DNA of 64,000 bases, from NCBI GenBank assembly GCA_002205965.3, contig NADL03000490.1, forward strand, positions 248,001 through 312,000, written 5' to 3'. This document shows, piece after piece, positions 26,190 through 37,537 of this stretch. Source of the DNA: Kappaphycus alvarezii (lineage: Eukaryota > Rhodophyta > Florideophyceae > Gigartinales > Solieriaceae). The position numbers were made by a program, and so were the translations under genes. Below the pieces are notes generated by a model. It ran no database searches. It was not told the origin of the DNA and was given only the letters and a program-made list of their open reading frames with translations. Positions within the stretch are counted from its first letter, which is position 1, and each line of letters starts with the position of its first letter.

Positions 26190-28448
26190 TTGATATTGAA
26201 AATATCAATAATGCAGAGAGAACTACATATTCTTACTTGACAGAGTGATTATTTAGTCCGGCATGAACATTCCTTTTATCTTTTTAAGGTTGCGAACCTT
26301 CTTTTTTCAGTAAATAAACGGACCTTTCCATGTAAAACTATGTCAAAGACGGAAATGGTGGACCCGAAAATATCTGTACCCATCGTATAAAGCTGTATTC
26401 GCTCCTGAGTGCAGCTAGAGCGGTATTACTTCATTTGTTCGCTTTTTTATAGATGTTATGGCAGAGTTTGTTAAAGAAGAGTGATGCGAATGGAGAACGG
26501 TGGATTACAGTTGATACATAAAACCCGATTTATGATGGAAAAGTTCGGTTTGTAATTGAAAACAAGGTTTTTTTTGAAATTTAGGGGTAGAACTTTGGTT
26601 AGTTTAAATTCTGGAAAGTAGAGCCGTTTCCTGAAGTGAGGCCAGATGTTCTATTAAAGTGTAACCTTACCCACTAAAAGTTTAAAAGCGTACCAACCTC
26701 ACTCCATAAAATGGTTGGAGAACAGAGATCAGGCAGGAAGTACTGTAAATTGATGCAGCTACGACCTGCCTTTGAGTAAGAATTTCTTTAACCTTTCCAT
26801 AATTCTCCATTCTCCTTACTTCCAATTTCTATTTGACTTCGGTTAGCAGCGACAAGGTTTTTTGGTGTCAACCTCCGAAGGTGGAGATATTGTTATTAAT
26901 AAGCCTGCCTTTGGCTGGATTCACTACGAATGACTCGTATTTTATTGCATTTTCCGTTTCATTAAGTAGAGTCAGCAGAGTATGGTTTCGAGCTCTCCTC
27001 CAGGATGTTTCCAAGAGATTTTTGAAGACAATGTAGAGTAACTCCGTACCGTCGGTACGCCCCATTGCCCTAATAACGTTTCTGGTGCCGTGAAACCGTT
27101 CTCACGGTTAAATGACCAGATGAAGAATCTCCTTTTTCAAGTCCCGTGCCTATACAAAAATCTCACGATGGTAAGGCCATATCCATTCACTTTCTCCAAA
27201 ATAAAAGAGGAGATGGACGCCAAAAATTCGAGAGTTTTTAGACAGTTCTTTTTTGCGCATGGTGTCTGCGGAGTGAAAAATAGGGCTTTCAAAGAATACT
27301 GGAGTCACAACGAGAATTCTTTCGGCTCAGTACTTTTCTCTGTTAGGCATGTGCCATTCCTGCTGTTGGTGGAGACATAGCGCAGTGCATCTGGCATGGC
27401 ATGGCGACGGGGTCATACTTAATAATTTCCGCGTGTAGTTGTGACGTGCATGTTATGAATACGGGACTGGAGGACAATGTCAAGTTGCGATGGAGATATC
27501 GAGGCCACCAAAGCATACAGCAGTATGCCGTGACGGTGAGTTTATCCAATTCTGTATTCTCCACTTGGAAGTCGTAAGCTTGTGTTTAAGAACTAGTACA
27601 AGTTAGTAGATTCGATTTAGTATATGTAGAGGTCTTCAACTCTCAGTTGCTAGAGAACTATACAAAAAAGAAGAGAGGAACTTAGTGAAAAAAAGGAGAA
27701 TCGACCATTGACCCAACTCTGCGCGAATTGTTTTAAGTCCCGGAGATTTTGCACCGTTTGTCCATGCTTTAGCCAGGGGAAAAGCCATGGAGGCCCGAAA
27801 ATCCTGCCTACAGTTTTCACCGAGGGGTCACTCTTCCGGCGCACCTTTTTGGATGTGACATATATGAAAATTAAGATACCTCTCTTCCACTGAGAGGAAA
27901 ACGCTCTTCACTTTTAATTCTTTTTCTTCTGCGAGATGCCTGCTCCAAATCTCCTTATTCTTTTCTTTTCCTCTCTGCGCTCTTTTTATCCTTAAGTATA
28001 CATTACCTACCCTCTGTAGTTTTTAACAGTATTATTCTCAATATTTTCTCCCAATATCCCTTTTTCGATCCAGATACCTTCATCTATGATCAGGATTCCT
28101 TTTATGTTTTCTACCTGTTCTCTTCTTTGACTGTTACTGCTGTGAAATCGGTACCATAAAAAATTTACGCTTGTTCTGATACTAACTAGGCCTAGAAGTC
28201 CAGGAGGCCCGTCACTATTGAAATCTATCAAGTGCCTGCCAAGCTTTATCTTCGGTCCAAGGGTAATAATAACCAATTCCTATCAACCCATAGCATAATG
28301 GGCCGAATTCGCCTTTCCAGCCCTATTTCCTAAATTTTTCCACCCTCGACCGGTAATTACCTTCAACTTATTTCATTCAGGCCCGTCAAAGACTGTCTAC
28401 ATCCTCTATCCATAAGAAAGCTACTAAAACTCATACCCCGACATTTTC

Positions 28449-28715
28449 TTGAAAACAAAGCGATGTAAGTGGGAGGATGGGAATGAAAAAATATGTAGCA
28501 AAGCTGCGGAAAGCACCAAGAACTTATTAGCCCCGGAACATTTCTACAAGACCACCGAAGAAGCGAAAGTTGAGAAATCTAGGAGAAAGAAAAGAAAGTT
28601 GAGTAGCACGAGTATGAGGAAGAAGAGTTCGAATGCAGTTGCTCGGCAGGAGGAAAGATCAATAGGGGCCAGGCCTAAACCCAAACATAAATATTTTTGG
28701 AGAGATATTTTTTGA
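28449..28715 (+). CDS. Small Lys/Arg-rich hypothetical protein
   Basis: An 88-codon frame with ATG start and TGA stop. The middle is strongly basic, with SRRKKRKLSS and RKKSSNAVARQEE, resembling a nuclear localisation signal or nucleic-acid-binding tail. No family is recognised. It could be a fragment of a retroelement gag or a chance frame. The surrounding 28.0-30.4 kb offers no partner gene. Only the charge pattern argues for coding. Confidence 0.2.
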   Translation: MKTKRCKWEDGNEKICSKAAESTKNLLAPEHFYKTTEEAKVEKSRRKKRKLSSTSMRKKSSNAVARQEERSIGARPKPKHKYFWRDIF

Positions 28716-30489
28716 GCGGAATGTTTTACGGGAAGATATTGAAATTATGAGCCATTCATGGGTACATGTAGGGACTATATGGGTTATTGTGATGTATTTA
28801 AGGAATTTTTGGATTCTTATCTAAAAGATGATGATTGTAGGAAAAAGATTCTTGTATTGTTTGTTAGGTATGTAGTTTTGAATCTTTCTCATCCATAAGG
28901 AAGGATTTTATTTAATTTCTGGTGCTTTAAGCAGATTTATCGCGATTATTAGTTAATATCACGGTCTGCATAAGTAACGCAAATTTTTTGCTCCAATCAA
29001 AGTCAAAAATAAGAAAGGCAAGGTGGAAGTCCACTTCGAACCACTTCGAACCAAAACTTTTTATCAGCTCTCTAGCCTTAAATATAAATGGATGGCCCAC
29101 AAAGAGAAATTGATGGTAGTCGAAGAGACATAGACGTCCCTTCTTCTTTATGATTGATTACAGGAGCAGTGACTCCGCTGTTGCTTCTTCTCCTCGACTT
29201 GGTTTAATAACGTCTACTTCAGCGCTCTATTTACTCGCAACAACTCTCATCTCAGTGAGTTGGTGGATCCCTTTTCATTGACACCAGTTTTACTCTATCA
29301 TATTTCATCCACCAAGACCTTCTGCAATGGGATTTTGCATGAACAGAAAGCACTGTACAGTATAGATAGGATATATCTTCCAAGAGTAAAACACCCAAAC
29401 CTTTTCCCCGTGTGCAGGATAATTCTGTATTGGTTGCATGACAGGGACCAGGATCTTTTGATGATCTATGTATCTATGCATGTCGCCAGATCTCTGATCG
29501 AAGTGCGCAGACGGGCTGTGCACATCCTATTTGACACTGATCTTGAATAGAGGAAGTCAGCGGCTGCAACTGACTTGGTAAATTTGAGTGCAAACCCAGG
29601 GCTCTGTCAGCGTGAATGGTAGGTGAAGTTCTCGGAATATGTCAAAGTCAAGTACTTCCCCATTAGTATTAGCAGGCAGCTCTCCATCATCTCATCAAAT
29701 TTCGAAGCTCTATCTCCCGTGCATGATGGAGGAACCACGCTTAAACGCAGCCGATCTTGCAGATACCGAGACAGTTGCGCAGAAACTGATAAGAAATATA
29801 TGTGTTCTCAAGGTGGATTATATTTACGAGGAAGCTTTAAAGACGCAACGTGAACTGTGAAATACTTTTGCGTAGAGTTGTTAGAGCCAAAGAAATAAAA
29901 GGGCTCACGATGTCGGTGAGGATGTCCTTACAGCCGGTGTCTGGTTGTGATTCTGAGAGAAAAAATAGACTCAAGGTTTCTGTGAGCGTGTCTTTACAAC
30001 CGCTGTTTGCTTGTGTCTCCTGTATCTCCTATTTTTTTCTGTCTTCGGACCAAACCAAACAAATAAGAATGCTTAAGTACTTGCAACAAGTAGAGGCTGT
30101 AGCACTGTGAAGGGCTACAAATGACTAAACATAGTTATAACAATAAGATTCACGTGATGCGGCCCAAGGAACGGTCTAAACGGTACTGTATCGCCAGTCT
30201 GGGTATGAGCACTAATTTCTGCATGAACCAATCAGTGAAGTGCTAGTTAACATAGTAATCGAAGCATCCACGACACAATGGTGACTCAGTGGAGTAACCA
30301 CCTGTTGACATAATAGGAACACGCAATTTCGGTTGCCTTGAAATGTTGCCTTAATTGTCAGCACTTAGGTGAAAGTTGATTTCTGGTAGGTCAACTTTCA
30401 CAATCACCTTCTTCCGAAAAAGTATCTCTAGCCAAGAGATTGGTTGCTGACGCGCGAAGAAGAGTCAGCAAAACTCATGGGAAGGGTGA
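28716..30489. other. No recognisable gene
   Basis: Frames of 65-96 codons are present (for example 29260-29550 and 29639-29860 on +), but none has a family signature. A 10-base tandem (CCACTTCGAA twice) sits near 29035. This stretch lies where a 3' LTR of the minus-strand copia relic would be expected. I found no convincing match to the sequence at 33000-33960. Confidence 0.45.
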
Positions 30490-30501
30490 CAGTAAACATC
30501 A

Positions 30502-31150
30502 TCAGTTGAAGCCTTTCAGATAGCGGACTATCAGGCTTCGTGAGCGGATCCGCAGGATTTCTCTTCCCTGGAATCCACGTAATACGATTGAATTGGTGAG
30601 TTTCGAAACCATGGCGGATGAGACTGACGTCTGAACGAATAGACTTGTCCGTTGCGTTTCGGCAGTTTTACAGTGATTCATATAGATCTTTTGAATCAAT
30701 AAGTATAACCAAGTCCAACTTAATGCCTAGGAGTTCATCAAAGCTATGAACCAAAATTTTTCCTTCATCAATGCCAGGGCCCGCTGCTAATGTCTCAGCA
30801 GATCCAATCTATTTCAATGGACGCTTTGATTTCTGGGAGCACCAGTTCAGCAAGTGAAATGTTGATCCTTGACTTATATCTCCAAATAGAAGACCTGCAA
30901 TATACCCAAGCTGTCCGTTCTCATTAATTCTGCCAGCATCTGAAAATACCATGACTCGCTGTTCGAACGTGCCCTTGGAGTTAGGACGCTGATATAGTAT
31001 TGTCGAGCCAAGTTGTTTAAGCCGTCTCAACATAGTGCTCTGCGCAACTATGTCACGGACCAGAGGGAGCGCGCTCTGCTGAAGATAGCTGTTGGAAAAC
31101 GAGCAAGAAAGGATTGATGCAGTTTCCAAAGAACAGAGGGGTCCATTCAA
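30502..31150 (-). pseudogene. Copia RNase H and C-terminal tail relic
   Basis: The 113-codon frame at 30809-31150 carries VFSDAGRINENGQLGYIAGL and FHLLNWCSQKSKRPLK, the copia RNase H pattern with the first catalytic Asp in FSDAG. The frame at 30502-30699 carries the tail: HCKTAETQRTS followed, in a neighbouring frame, by the PADPLTKP motif. Together they mark the 3' end of pol near 30490. Confidence 0.75.
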
Positions 31151-31941
31151 TGATGAAAATGAAACATTTCAATCGCATTCAAACGGCTGTCAGGATCTTT
31201 GCGTCTGAAACTTGTCAGTTGGTAAGGCTCCAAAGCCTCGAGCTTTTCATGGCCACATATTTTAACCGATCCAGTTTCATCTTGCGAGATTGATAGACCA
31301 AAAATCTGGAACGAACCAGGTCCAATTACGATAGTTCCAACCGTATATTTGACAGAGATTTGCTTCACAAAACTGTTGACCAAATCACGTGGCCCTGCAA
31401 CAGTAATATGTCCCACGACTTTGACGGCCAAAACCACTAGCTGACCACACAGTTTTCTATAAAACGGTTAGGGCACAGACGGCAATTGTGTGATTCCAAC
31501 AGATGACATGAATTCATCACTGTGTCTTTGCCAATTTTCATTCGCATTTATGATTCCATATGAAGCAGATAGTAAAACCTAATACAAACCAAGCTTCGTA
31601 CATTCGTTTGCAGGAACAACATAAAAATCTCTTTCAGCCTGACTAGTTTGCAAAAAGGCGGCCTTCACGTCGATCTTTGTTAAAAAACTCATTGGCATAT
31701 CGAGCAAAAAGATTAAAAAAGCAGGTGATAAGTCTAAGAGTCGGTTTTGATCATTCCCATATAAGTCATTGGAGATGCGAATCGCTTGTGCGGCTAATCG
31801 ATATAGAATAAGTTGATTTTTATTGAGAACAGACTTCAGCCTAAGATACATATCTCGAATTACACGGTTTTTCAATTCAATGACATTCTTGTTGTGGCGC
31901 CTTGGTGTTATCAGGCGACTTTCTGTACGAAGTTCTTTCAA
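31147..31941 (-). pseudogene. Copia reverse transcriptase relic
   Basis: The RT opens with TKIDVKAAFLQTSQAERDFY, which holds the first catalytic Asp in the DVKAAFLQ motif. A broken stretch at about 31438-31578 separates it from the second part. There, the position of the catalytic YVDD box reads KVVGHITVAG, so both catalytic Asp residues are replaced (DD to GH). The downstream RT thumb (FQIFGLSISQDETGSVKI) is intact enough to recognise. Loss of YVDD shows the copy is catalytically dead independent of its stops. Confidence 0.75.
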
Positions 31942-31998
31942 ATAGTTCTTAAATTGGTTTCCTTTGAAGGCTGAATCATATAGAACCGTTTGCGGATT

Positions 31999-32535
31999 CT
32001 AGAAGGGAGTTAACCATAGGGTCTCAAAGGCATTGATTGACGTGTCCGTAGTCAGGTCAGGTACAACCATACCAACAGAGAAGCAAGAGTTTGAATCCAT
32101 AATATGAAGAATCTTGCGGTCAAGGAAGAAAAGATCAACACACACGACTTGGTTGAACTTGCGGGGCATTGCACTGGGGGACAAAATTCGACGTCTTTTA
32201 GGCTGCTCCACTTCCTTGCAGCTAGGGCATGTTTCAAGTAGCTGAATAAGATAGCCTTCAACGTCCTTATTCTAAATTTAATTCCTCTGAACGAGCACCT
32301 TAATATCATCACATGGCGCATGGCCACAAACATGACAATGTATGCGATCTATGATGGCCTTCAATTCACTCCAGGGACGCTCAGGGCTAACTTCAGCGGT
32401 TGCACAAATAATCTTGGTCAACTGGTTCTGCTCTAAAGGATGGTTCTCTTGCACATAAATCTCTACCGGTAAATAGTTATGCAAGTCACCGTCAATAAGA
32501 GAAATTATTCTGCCTTCGAGGTCGGGTAAAACCAA
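31999..32535 (-). pseudogene. Copia integrase relic
   Basis: The zinc-binding N-terminal domain is suggested by HCHVCGHAPCDD and a later CPSC in the same reading direction. The catalytic core follows: FNQVVCVDLFFLD carries the first Asp, and SCFSVGMVVPD with the following AFETLWLTPF match the copia core. A TAG stop stands where related integrases carry Trp (LTPFxNPQTVLYD), a TGG to TAG change. The next frame (31579-31941) begins with the integrase end (RRHNKNVIELKNRVIRD, the N..E region). Confidence 0.75.
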
Positions 32536-32592
32536 TTCATTTCCATTGATGTGCTCAATGTTGTAATTTCGCGTGACATTACGACCTATTAC

Positions 32593-32964
32593 TCATCGTG
32601 ACGACCCTTTAATCACTAAGTGGCGTATTTCCACAGGTTTATTATAGTCATACATGGCGGTAAAGACAACTGAGCCAAGGATTCTGCGAGTTGCGCTTGA
32701 GTGTGTGCCATTCCCATACTGCCAGAAAGGTCCGTTTACTATCAGATTCGGTAGCAGGTCGAGTAATCCATTCCATGACGGTAGAATAATTGGAGCTAGA
32801 AGGTCAAGTTCATGTTCGCCAATGTCGCTATACGGTGAACCTTCATCAACGAGTGGCACTGGTAATGATGACACACTTAGTTCATCTGTCGTCAGGCGGT
32901 ACATGTGAAATGTCACCTTCTCCTTCGCTTGTTGATGAGGTTGGCTGTCAATGGAGCCAGACAT
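32593..32964 (-). pseudogene. Copia gag-end/protease segment
   Basis: A 123-codon frame. The second half reads like the flanks of a copia protease: a hydrophobic stretch LGSVVFTAMYDY, then HLVIKGSSR before a TGA. After the stop the same reading continues with VIGRNVTRN and ends at NELVLPD, as is usual ahead of the integrase zinc finger. No intact D-S/T-G protease triad is seen, so the catalytic site is either degenerate or upstream. It overlaps nothing on the host side. Confidence 0.55.
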
Positions 32965-32999
32965 TTCATGTAGTTCAATAGCACTGTAATTGATTTAAT

Positions 33000-33960
33000 G
33001 GTTCTAATAACCTAATTTTGTACTCTTTTTCGAGCTGCATGTTGGAGGCACGTGACCAACTTTGTGTTAGCACTCTTATAGTGACCTTTTACAGTAGACT
33101 GACCCACCTAGGCCCTGGAGTGGTCCACTAACTGACCCTCATATTTATTTATGGCTAACTAGTTAACAGAGTGACAAGTGTCCTAACTAGGGAGCTCGCC
33201 TAACGGGCTAACTTCTACCTAAGTATTTATTGTTTGGCCTGAGCGCCACGGCCAGTTAACTCGGTACCGTAGGTACCTTCTTTTCCACTTTTGTTCAGTT
33301 TTGGCTCTAGTTGTTGCCCGTACCACGTCACGCCCCTTTTCGCTAAGGATCCCGTGCTTGCAGCTATAGCAGCAACTATCCCCTTCGGCCCTCGCCTGCC
33401 AGCTTGGCTTCTTAGCTTGTTGTGTTCATCAGGTCTGTGCCCTTTTGGTGAGTATTGTCCCCATAGGAAGGACGTGTATCCCTTGTGTCCCTTGTTGGAG
33501 GACGAGTATCCCACTGTCCTGTTGCGCTAAGGAAGAGTATCGGTGACTATTACCTTCTGTTTGTTTCTGTGCATAATGCGCAACCTCTTTTGTCTCCTGA
33601 CATACTTTCTTCCCCTTGCTTCCGATAAACCTTTACACCATCCTGAGTTCTAATAACTCTTTAGCTACTACCCTGCGGAGGGATTAAAAACAAAGCAGCG
33701 TAGAACACTGAGTAGTCATTACCTTACGCAGTAGGGAGCGTAACCTTTCTAGGACGAGTTCTGTGCATTGCAATACAAAATTTGGTCTCCCGACTTAGAA
33801 CAAATCTTGGTCGTTGACCTAGGACAAGTTAGTCGTTGACCTTTTTGTTCTCTGTTTTCCTTTTGGAAACACTCTTTGCTTTTAAACCCAAAACAATTTT
33901 TAAGAGGTATCATACCCACTTTGCTTAAGATAGAATATCTCGACAATATCGACGCATCGA
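33000..33960. other. LTR-like noncoding stretch
   Basis: Lies between the copia relic (minus) and a gag-like relic (+), so it could be the LTR/leader of either or both. It has no coding frame of note. It contains short internal direct repeats: GTCGTTGACCT twice near 33807-33841, and three related words of the type GGACGAGTATCCC near 33461-33541. No second LTR copy was found in the window, so boundaries are unknown. Confidence 0.3.
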
Positions 33961-34615
33961 GTCACCCGTTCAGGATCCACAACCTCTGCTCGAGGAGGGA
34001 TCGCGCCTAGAGCTAGTTCAGCTCGTGGAACAAGAGACGCTGTTAAAACGTCCGTTCCAAAACTTTCTGTAACAGAAAGATGTCAGGAAATGTGCCATAA
34101 GTTGCACGAGGAATTGAAGGAAACAATCACTGTTGAAGTGAACCGATTACAACAGGCTATAGGCCAAGTTAAGGAAGAAACCTTAGAGAAGGTCAATCAT
34201 GCAGAGAATCGTATCTCTGTGCTTGAAGAAGGCTCGCCTGAGTCCCAGGAAATTCTTGATTCTCTTAAGAATGATGTTTCGGTCATCCGAGCGGATGTCA
34301 ATCCAGCCCTTAAGGGCATTAAAAAAGTGAAAAGTCATAATGATGACATGTTTGATCGCGTAGCCAGGAGGCTATCCAAGATTGAGGCTGCAAGTCCCGA
34401 GGTTTCAGTTGTTCCTACAACATGAGTTCAAGAAGTTGATACTCCCAACCTTGATGTAGATCCTCAAGGATCGCTTCAACAGAAGTCTCATCAGGAGACA
34501 CGGAAAGATAAGACATCTAAGAAGTCCCACAAAAGTTCTCGCAAGAACAGGAGGAAGATCTGTAGAAAGAGCAAGTACAATGATCTCTCGGGTCTCAGTT
34601 CCAGTTCGTATTTGG
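33960..34615 (+). pseudogene. Gag-like coiled-coil relic, truncated
   Basis: The open frame 34090-34425 (111 codons) is highly charged and predicted coiled coil: it carries LKETITVEVNRLQQAIGQV and heptad-like Leu/Ile/Val spacing to about residue 90. A TGA ends it, but the same frame continues with a Lys/Ser-rich basic tail (KDKTSKKSHKSSRKNRRK) and an LSGLSSSSYLES stretch to about 34610, where it meets the end of RT copy A. Coiled coil followed by a basic tail fits a retroelement gag or LINE ORF1. No CCHC knuckle is visible. Confidence is moderate that it is coding-derived and low for the family. Confidence 0.45.
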
Positions 34616-35750
34616 AAAGCGGTGCAGTAGGGGTGTCTCAGTGGAAGGGTGGCGCGTCCAGAATAGGCGTGTCTTCGCCGGGTTTAAATACAGGCCATGA
34701 TCAGGTCCCTTAGACCTCAGGATCTCGACAGCCTTGTCGAGCTCAGTGTGATTGTCTACCAGGGTGCAGTCATCTGCATACCATCTGTGTATATGGAGTT
34801 GGGTCTGATCGGAAATTTCTCTCGCCAGTGGGTGTATGACAAGGGAGAACATCAACATACTTGCTGGGTCCCCTCGATGCATCCCTTCATGGCTGGGGAT
34901 GTCTTGTGTCGATGCCGCAGGCAAGATTAGGGACGGCATTTGACGAGCATACACCATGTTCAGGAAACGGCATAACGACGGCACTTTGGTCGGCAGGAGG
35001 TCGATCATTTTCTGTCTCGAAAAGCGGTTGAACGCATTATGTGCATCCACTGAAACCAGCGCGTAGTCCTCATCTTCACCTTTGGTGGAGACCAGTCTTC
35101 GGGCTTCGTGTACGATAGAATCCAGTCCGCAGTGCACTCCGTTGGCCACCTGCAGTGGAGCGAGGTATTCCCTCGTGTCTTCCAATGCCTGGGGAAAGAG
35201 CACTTTCGTCACCAGTCGCCGTAAGGCCGTCCCAATTGCAATGGGGCGGATCTTGTCTGGGCGGGGTTGAATCGGCAGCAGTGTCGCAAAGGAAATAAGG
35301 GGGATTGTCTCATTTGGGAGGTCTCCATAAGCTAGTCTCGACACAACAGCTGTTAGTACCGAGATACCCGTCACCCCAGCTTCAGGGCTAACCCGTGTGT
35401 TGGCCAGCAGGTGCAGGAGTCGCGGTAACATTCTGTCAGGGCCAGGTGCGGAGTTAGGGTTCAGGCGTCGGAGCGCGTGGAATCGTTTCCGCCGAAATGT
35501 CCACCGGGAGCGGCAAGTCTCTCGTTTCTATGGCTCTCACCGGAGACTGCGGTGCTGGGTGCAGTTTTCGCGGGCTTTCGATGACTTGCGGGTCACGCAC
35601 GTCAGCAATGTGCGACTGGTGCAGGGTGCGCATTGCACGCCCATATTGCGCATCTGCAGCAAGATGGGCTGCCCTGCGGAATTTTGCTTCGCGCATGGCG
35701 TCGTTCTGTTGAGGACGTGGTCGGACCACTCGTACTGTACACTAACTAGG
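34595..35750 (-). pseudogene. Reverse transcriptase, family copy A (C-terminal domain missing)
   Basis: Best preserved RT of the window. The 278-codon frame 34595-35431 has PRPDKIRPIAIGTALRRLV, then LVSVDAHNAFNRFSRQKM with the first catalytic Asp, EGMHRGDPASMLMFSLV, and WYADDCTLV with the catalytic ADD box. HGLYLNPAKTRLFW follows. Upstream, in a shifted frame, LNPNSAPGPDRM and HLAADAQYGRAMRTL give the N-terminal part, visible to about 35730. The reading stops at the junction near 34597, so the C-terminal third seen in copies B, C and E is absent. Loss of the 3' part is unusual for a LINE-type copy, which normally loses its 5' part. It is a non-LTR-type RT. I recall similar proteins mainly from red algae and other protists; that is memory, not a search. 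Confidence 0.85.
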
Positions 35751-36004
35751 CGGTCAATCATAGCCGAATGCAATGGTGCGCCAAGGATACTGGACAGAGT
35801 CAGAGCGGACAAACCTAATGCTAAGATGCAGGTACTGTATCAGTCCAAAGATGCCGATGGAGGTGCAGTGAGCGTGTGCAGGAGGCAAGCTATGCTGGAG
35901 AAAGCTGCACCCAGGGGAGAGGTCGAATGCAATGGCCTGGAATTGGAAGCCGGGGTCATGTAGAGTATTCCGTTCGAGCGGTTCATTGGGTGATGAGCCA
36001 ATGT

Positions 36005-36068
36005 ACATGCACATTACTTTACAAGTTGACTGGGTATCAGCCACGTTATCTGTTACAGTAAATGAACC
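36005..36068 (+). repeat. 64-bp dispersed repeat, copy 1
   Basis: Aligns without gaps to 38427-38490 with roughly four-fifths identity. The shared parts are ACAAGTTGACTGGGT and a GTTACARTAAATGAACC end. This copy lies just upstream of the RT copy A 5' region. A short interspersed element or element terminus is plausible. Confidence 0.75.
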
Positions 36069-37537
36069 ATCATGTACCCTCCATGTACAATTTAGGTCAC
36101 GGATAATGTCTCCCGTGGCGATGTCAGCGGCGTCTCACGGGATTTACATACCGTAACAACGCGGGGCATCGACGGAACAATATTGTATGGTTAGGTAAAG
36201 CCTCTTCGCACTGGTACTGTGTTGCTTGACGAGATACATAAATTACATGCCTGCGCAACCACAGGTCAATACGTATTGTCAACACTTGACGGTTGTTTGC
36301 GATTGCTTATCTCTGATAAAAGTACTTTTCTTCGTTGCAGGCGTGTAATCACAAGGGGGGTCATTTTCTGATATTTACTCATTACTTATCTGCCGCAATA
36401 TGCGTCAAGTTGTTCACCTTTTGGCTTCGACACCTATGGGGAAATAGGAAGCCAGCTCGAGAAGCACAATGAGCTTCTCTCTGTACTCGCAGAATAACCT
36501 CCTAAGATATGAGATTGTTCTGCTGCACATTGCGGCATTATCTACGTATTTACGTACCTGAGCCTCCTCCAGAACGTAAGTCAAAATAGTCATATGGCAA
36601 CAAGGCTACTTAAGTAAAGGGCCAGATGCATTGCCATCTCCAATCCAGCCATCGTTCTGTTTTCCCGGGTATGTTTCAATTAACGTGCCACCTCTCCATT
36701 GTTTCTCGGGAACGTGTTAGCATGCAATCCGAGGAAACGGGGAAGTCCAACGCAGACGTGAGCAAATACTCTGTGAAACAAGCAATGCGAGATATTTAGC
36801 TTTGGTGGGGTGCCACGTCAAGAACGTAACTTTATGGCATCAGTAAAACGGGTGTCCGCTGCAGGATCCGACTATACTGCTAGCTAAGAGCTAACCGGAT
36901 GGTCCATGTTGGCCACGTGCAGCGACAAATAAACTTGTAAGTGTTTTTCAGATTTAAATGCCATTTGAAACATGAAGCGGTCGACGTGGAGGAGGTCGCC
37001 GTACTAAAAAGTGTACATTTGGAGCACAGTTGACAAAGTCGTTTTGATTCTGTCCGGGTTGTAGATATCGATATTCAGATACCCTAACTAGAATATTCCT
37101 CTATATTTCCCCTCATAGTAAAGTACTGTATGACTCGAGTATGAGCAGTGGGTATAGAGATGGTACCTATCGAACTTGTCGCAGAGGAGGGTCAGTGTAG
37201 TAAACAAATAATATGAGGATGTACCGCAGTGAAATCAAAGTTGTCAGTAATTCCAAGCTTTTTTCTTCATATTGGTTAGAGTTTGTTCATGTAAACCTTT
37301 GAGTGATATTGTGACAGGAGGCGCCCAATGAATAAATCCTTTTTGCGGAAGGACATGGTTGATGACCATTACCAGTCCAAGTCTTGATTAAAAATAGACC
37401 GGAGATGGCGCAACTGCTGTTGTAAAATTTACTTAAGTCTCCTTCACTCTCTGGTGCCCTTGCAATGGGACAGGTACATGCTTGTAAAGCACTCCGGCCT
37501 GACACGCTAAATCTGAGCTCCCTCCAACCCTCGTCCA
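36069..37537. other. Intergenic, only repeats recognised
   Basis: No coding frame with a family signature between the RT copy A side and the PL7 gene. It holds one copy of the 55-bp repeat (36826-36880). Confidence 0.5.
36826..36880 (+). repeat. 55-bp dispersed repeat, copy 1
   Basis: Begins GTAACTTTATGGCATCAGTA and ends GGATCCGACTATACTGC. It is an inverted match (about 53 of 55 bases) to 40633-40687 and matches 54034-54084 with more changes. It lies about 660 bases upstream of the PL7 gene start, reading towards it. Confidence 0.9.

Larger units (their letters stand above)
22885..28440. other. AT-rich stretch without a recognisable gene
   Basis: Several open frames of 60-96 codons exist on both strands, but none shows a domain or motif I recognise. 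Contents worth noting are a cluster of CCAGCGCAG words near 23370-23450 and an inverted repeat near 26121-26189, listed separately. Confidence 0.5.
30490..32981 (-). mobile_element. Ty1/copia retrotransposon polyprotein relic
   Basis: Read on minus from 32981 down to about 30490, the domains come in copia order: gag end/protease, zinc-binding and catalytic integrase, RT, RNase H and C-terminal tail. Each is carried on a separate short frame because of stops and frameshifts. Copia order (integrase before RT) is diagnostic against gypsy. The tail reads close to PADPLTKP, the usual copia C-terminus. The element is much better preserved than the copia relic at 1-2.7 kb but clearly dead. Its LTRs are not delimited; the LTR-like sequence at 33000-33960 is the candidate 5' end. 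Confidence 0.85.

Noticed and set aside
35397-35963. 188-codon plus-strand frame
   Set aside because: Antisense shadow of the N-terminal part of RT copy A in GC-rich DNA.
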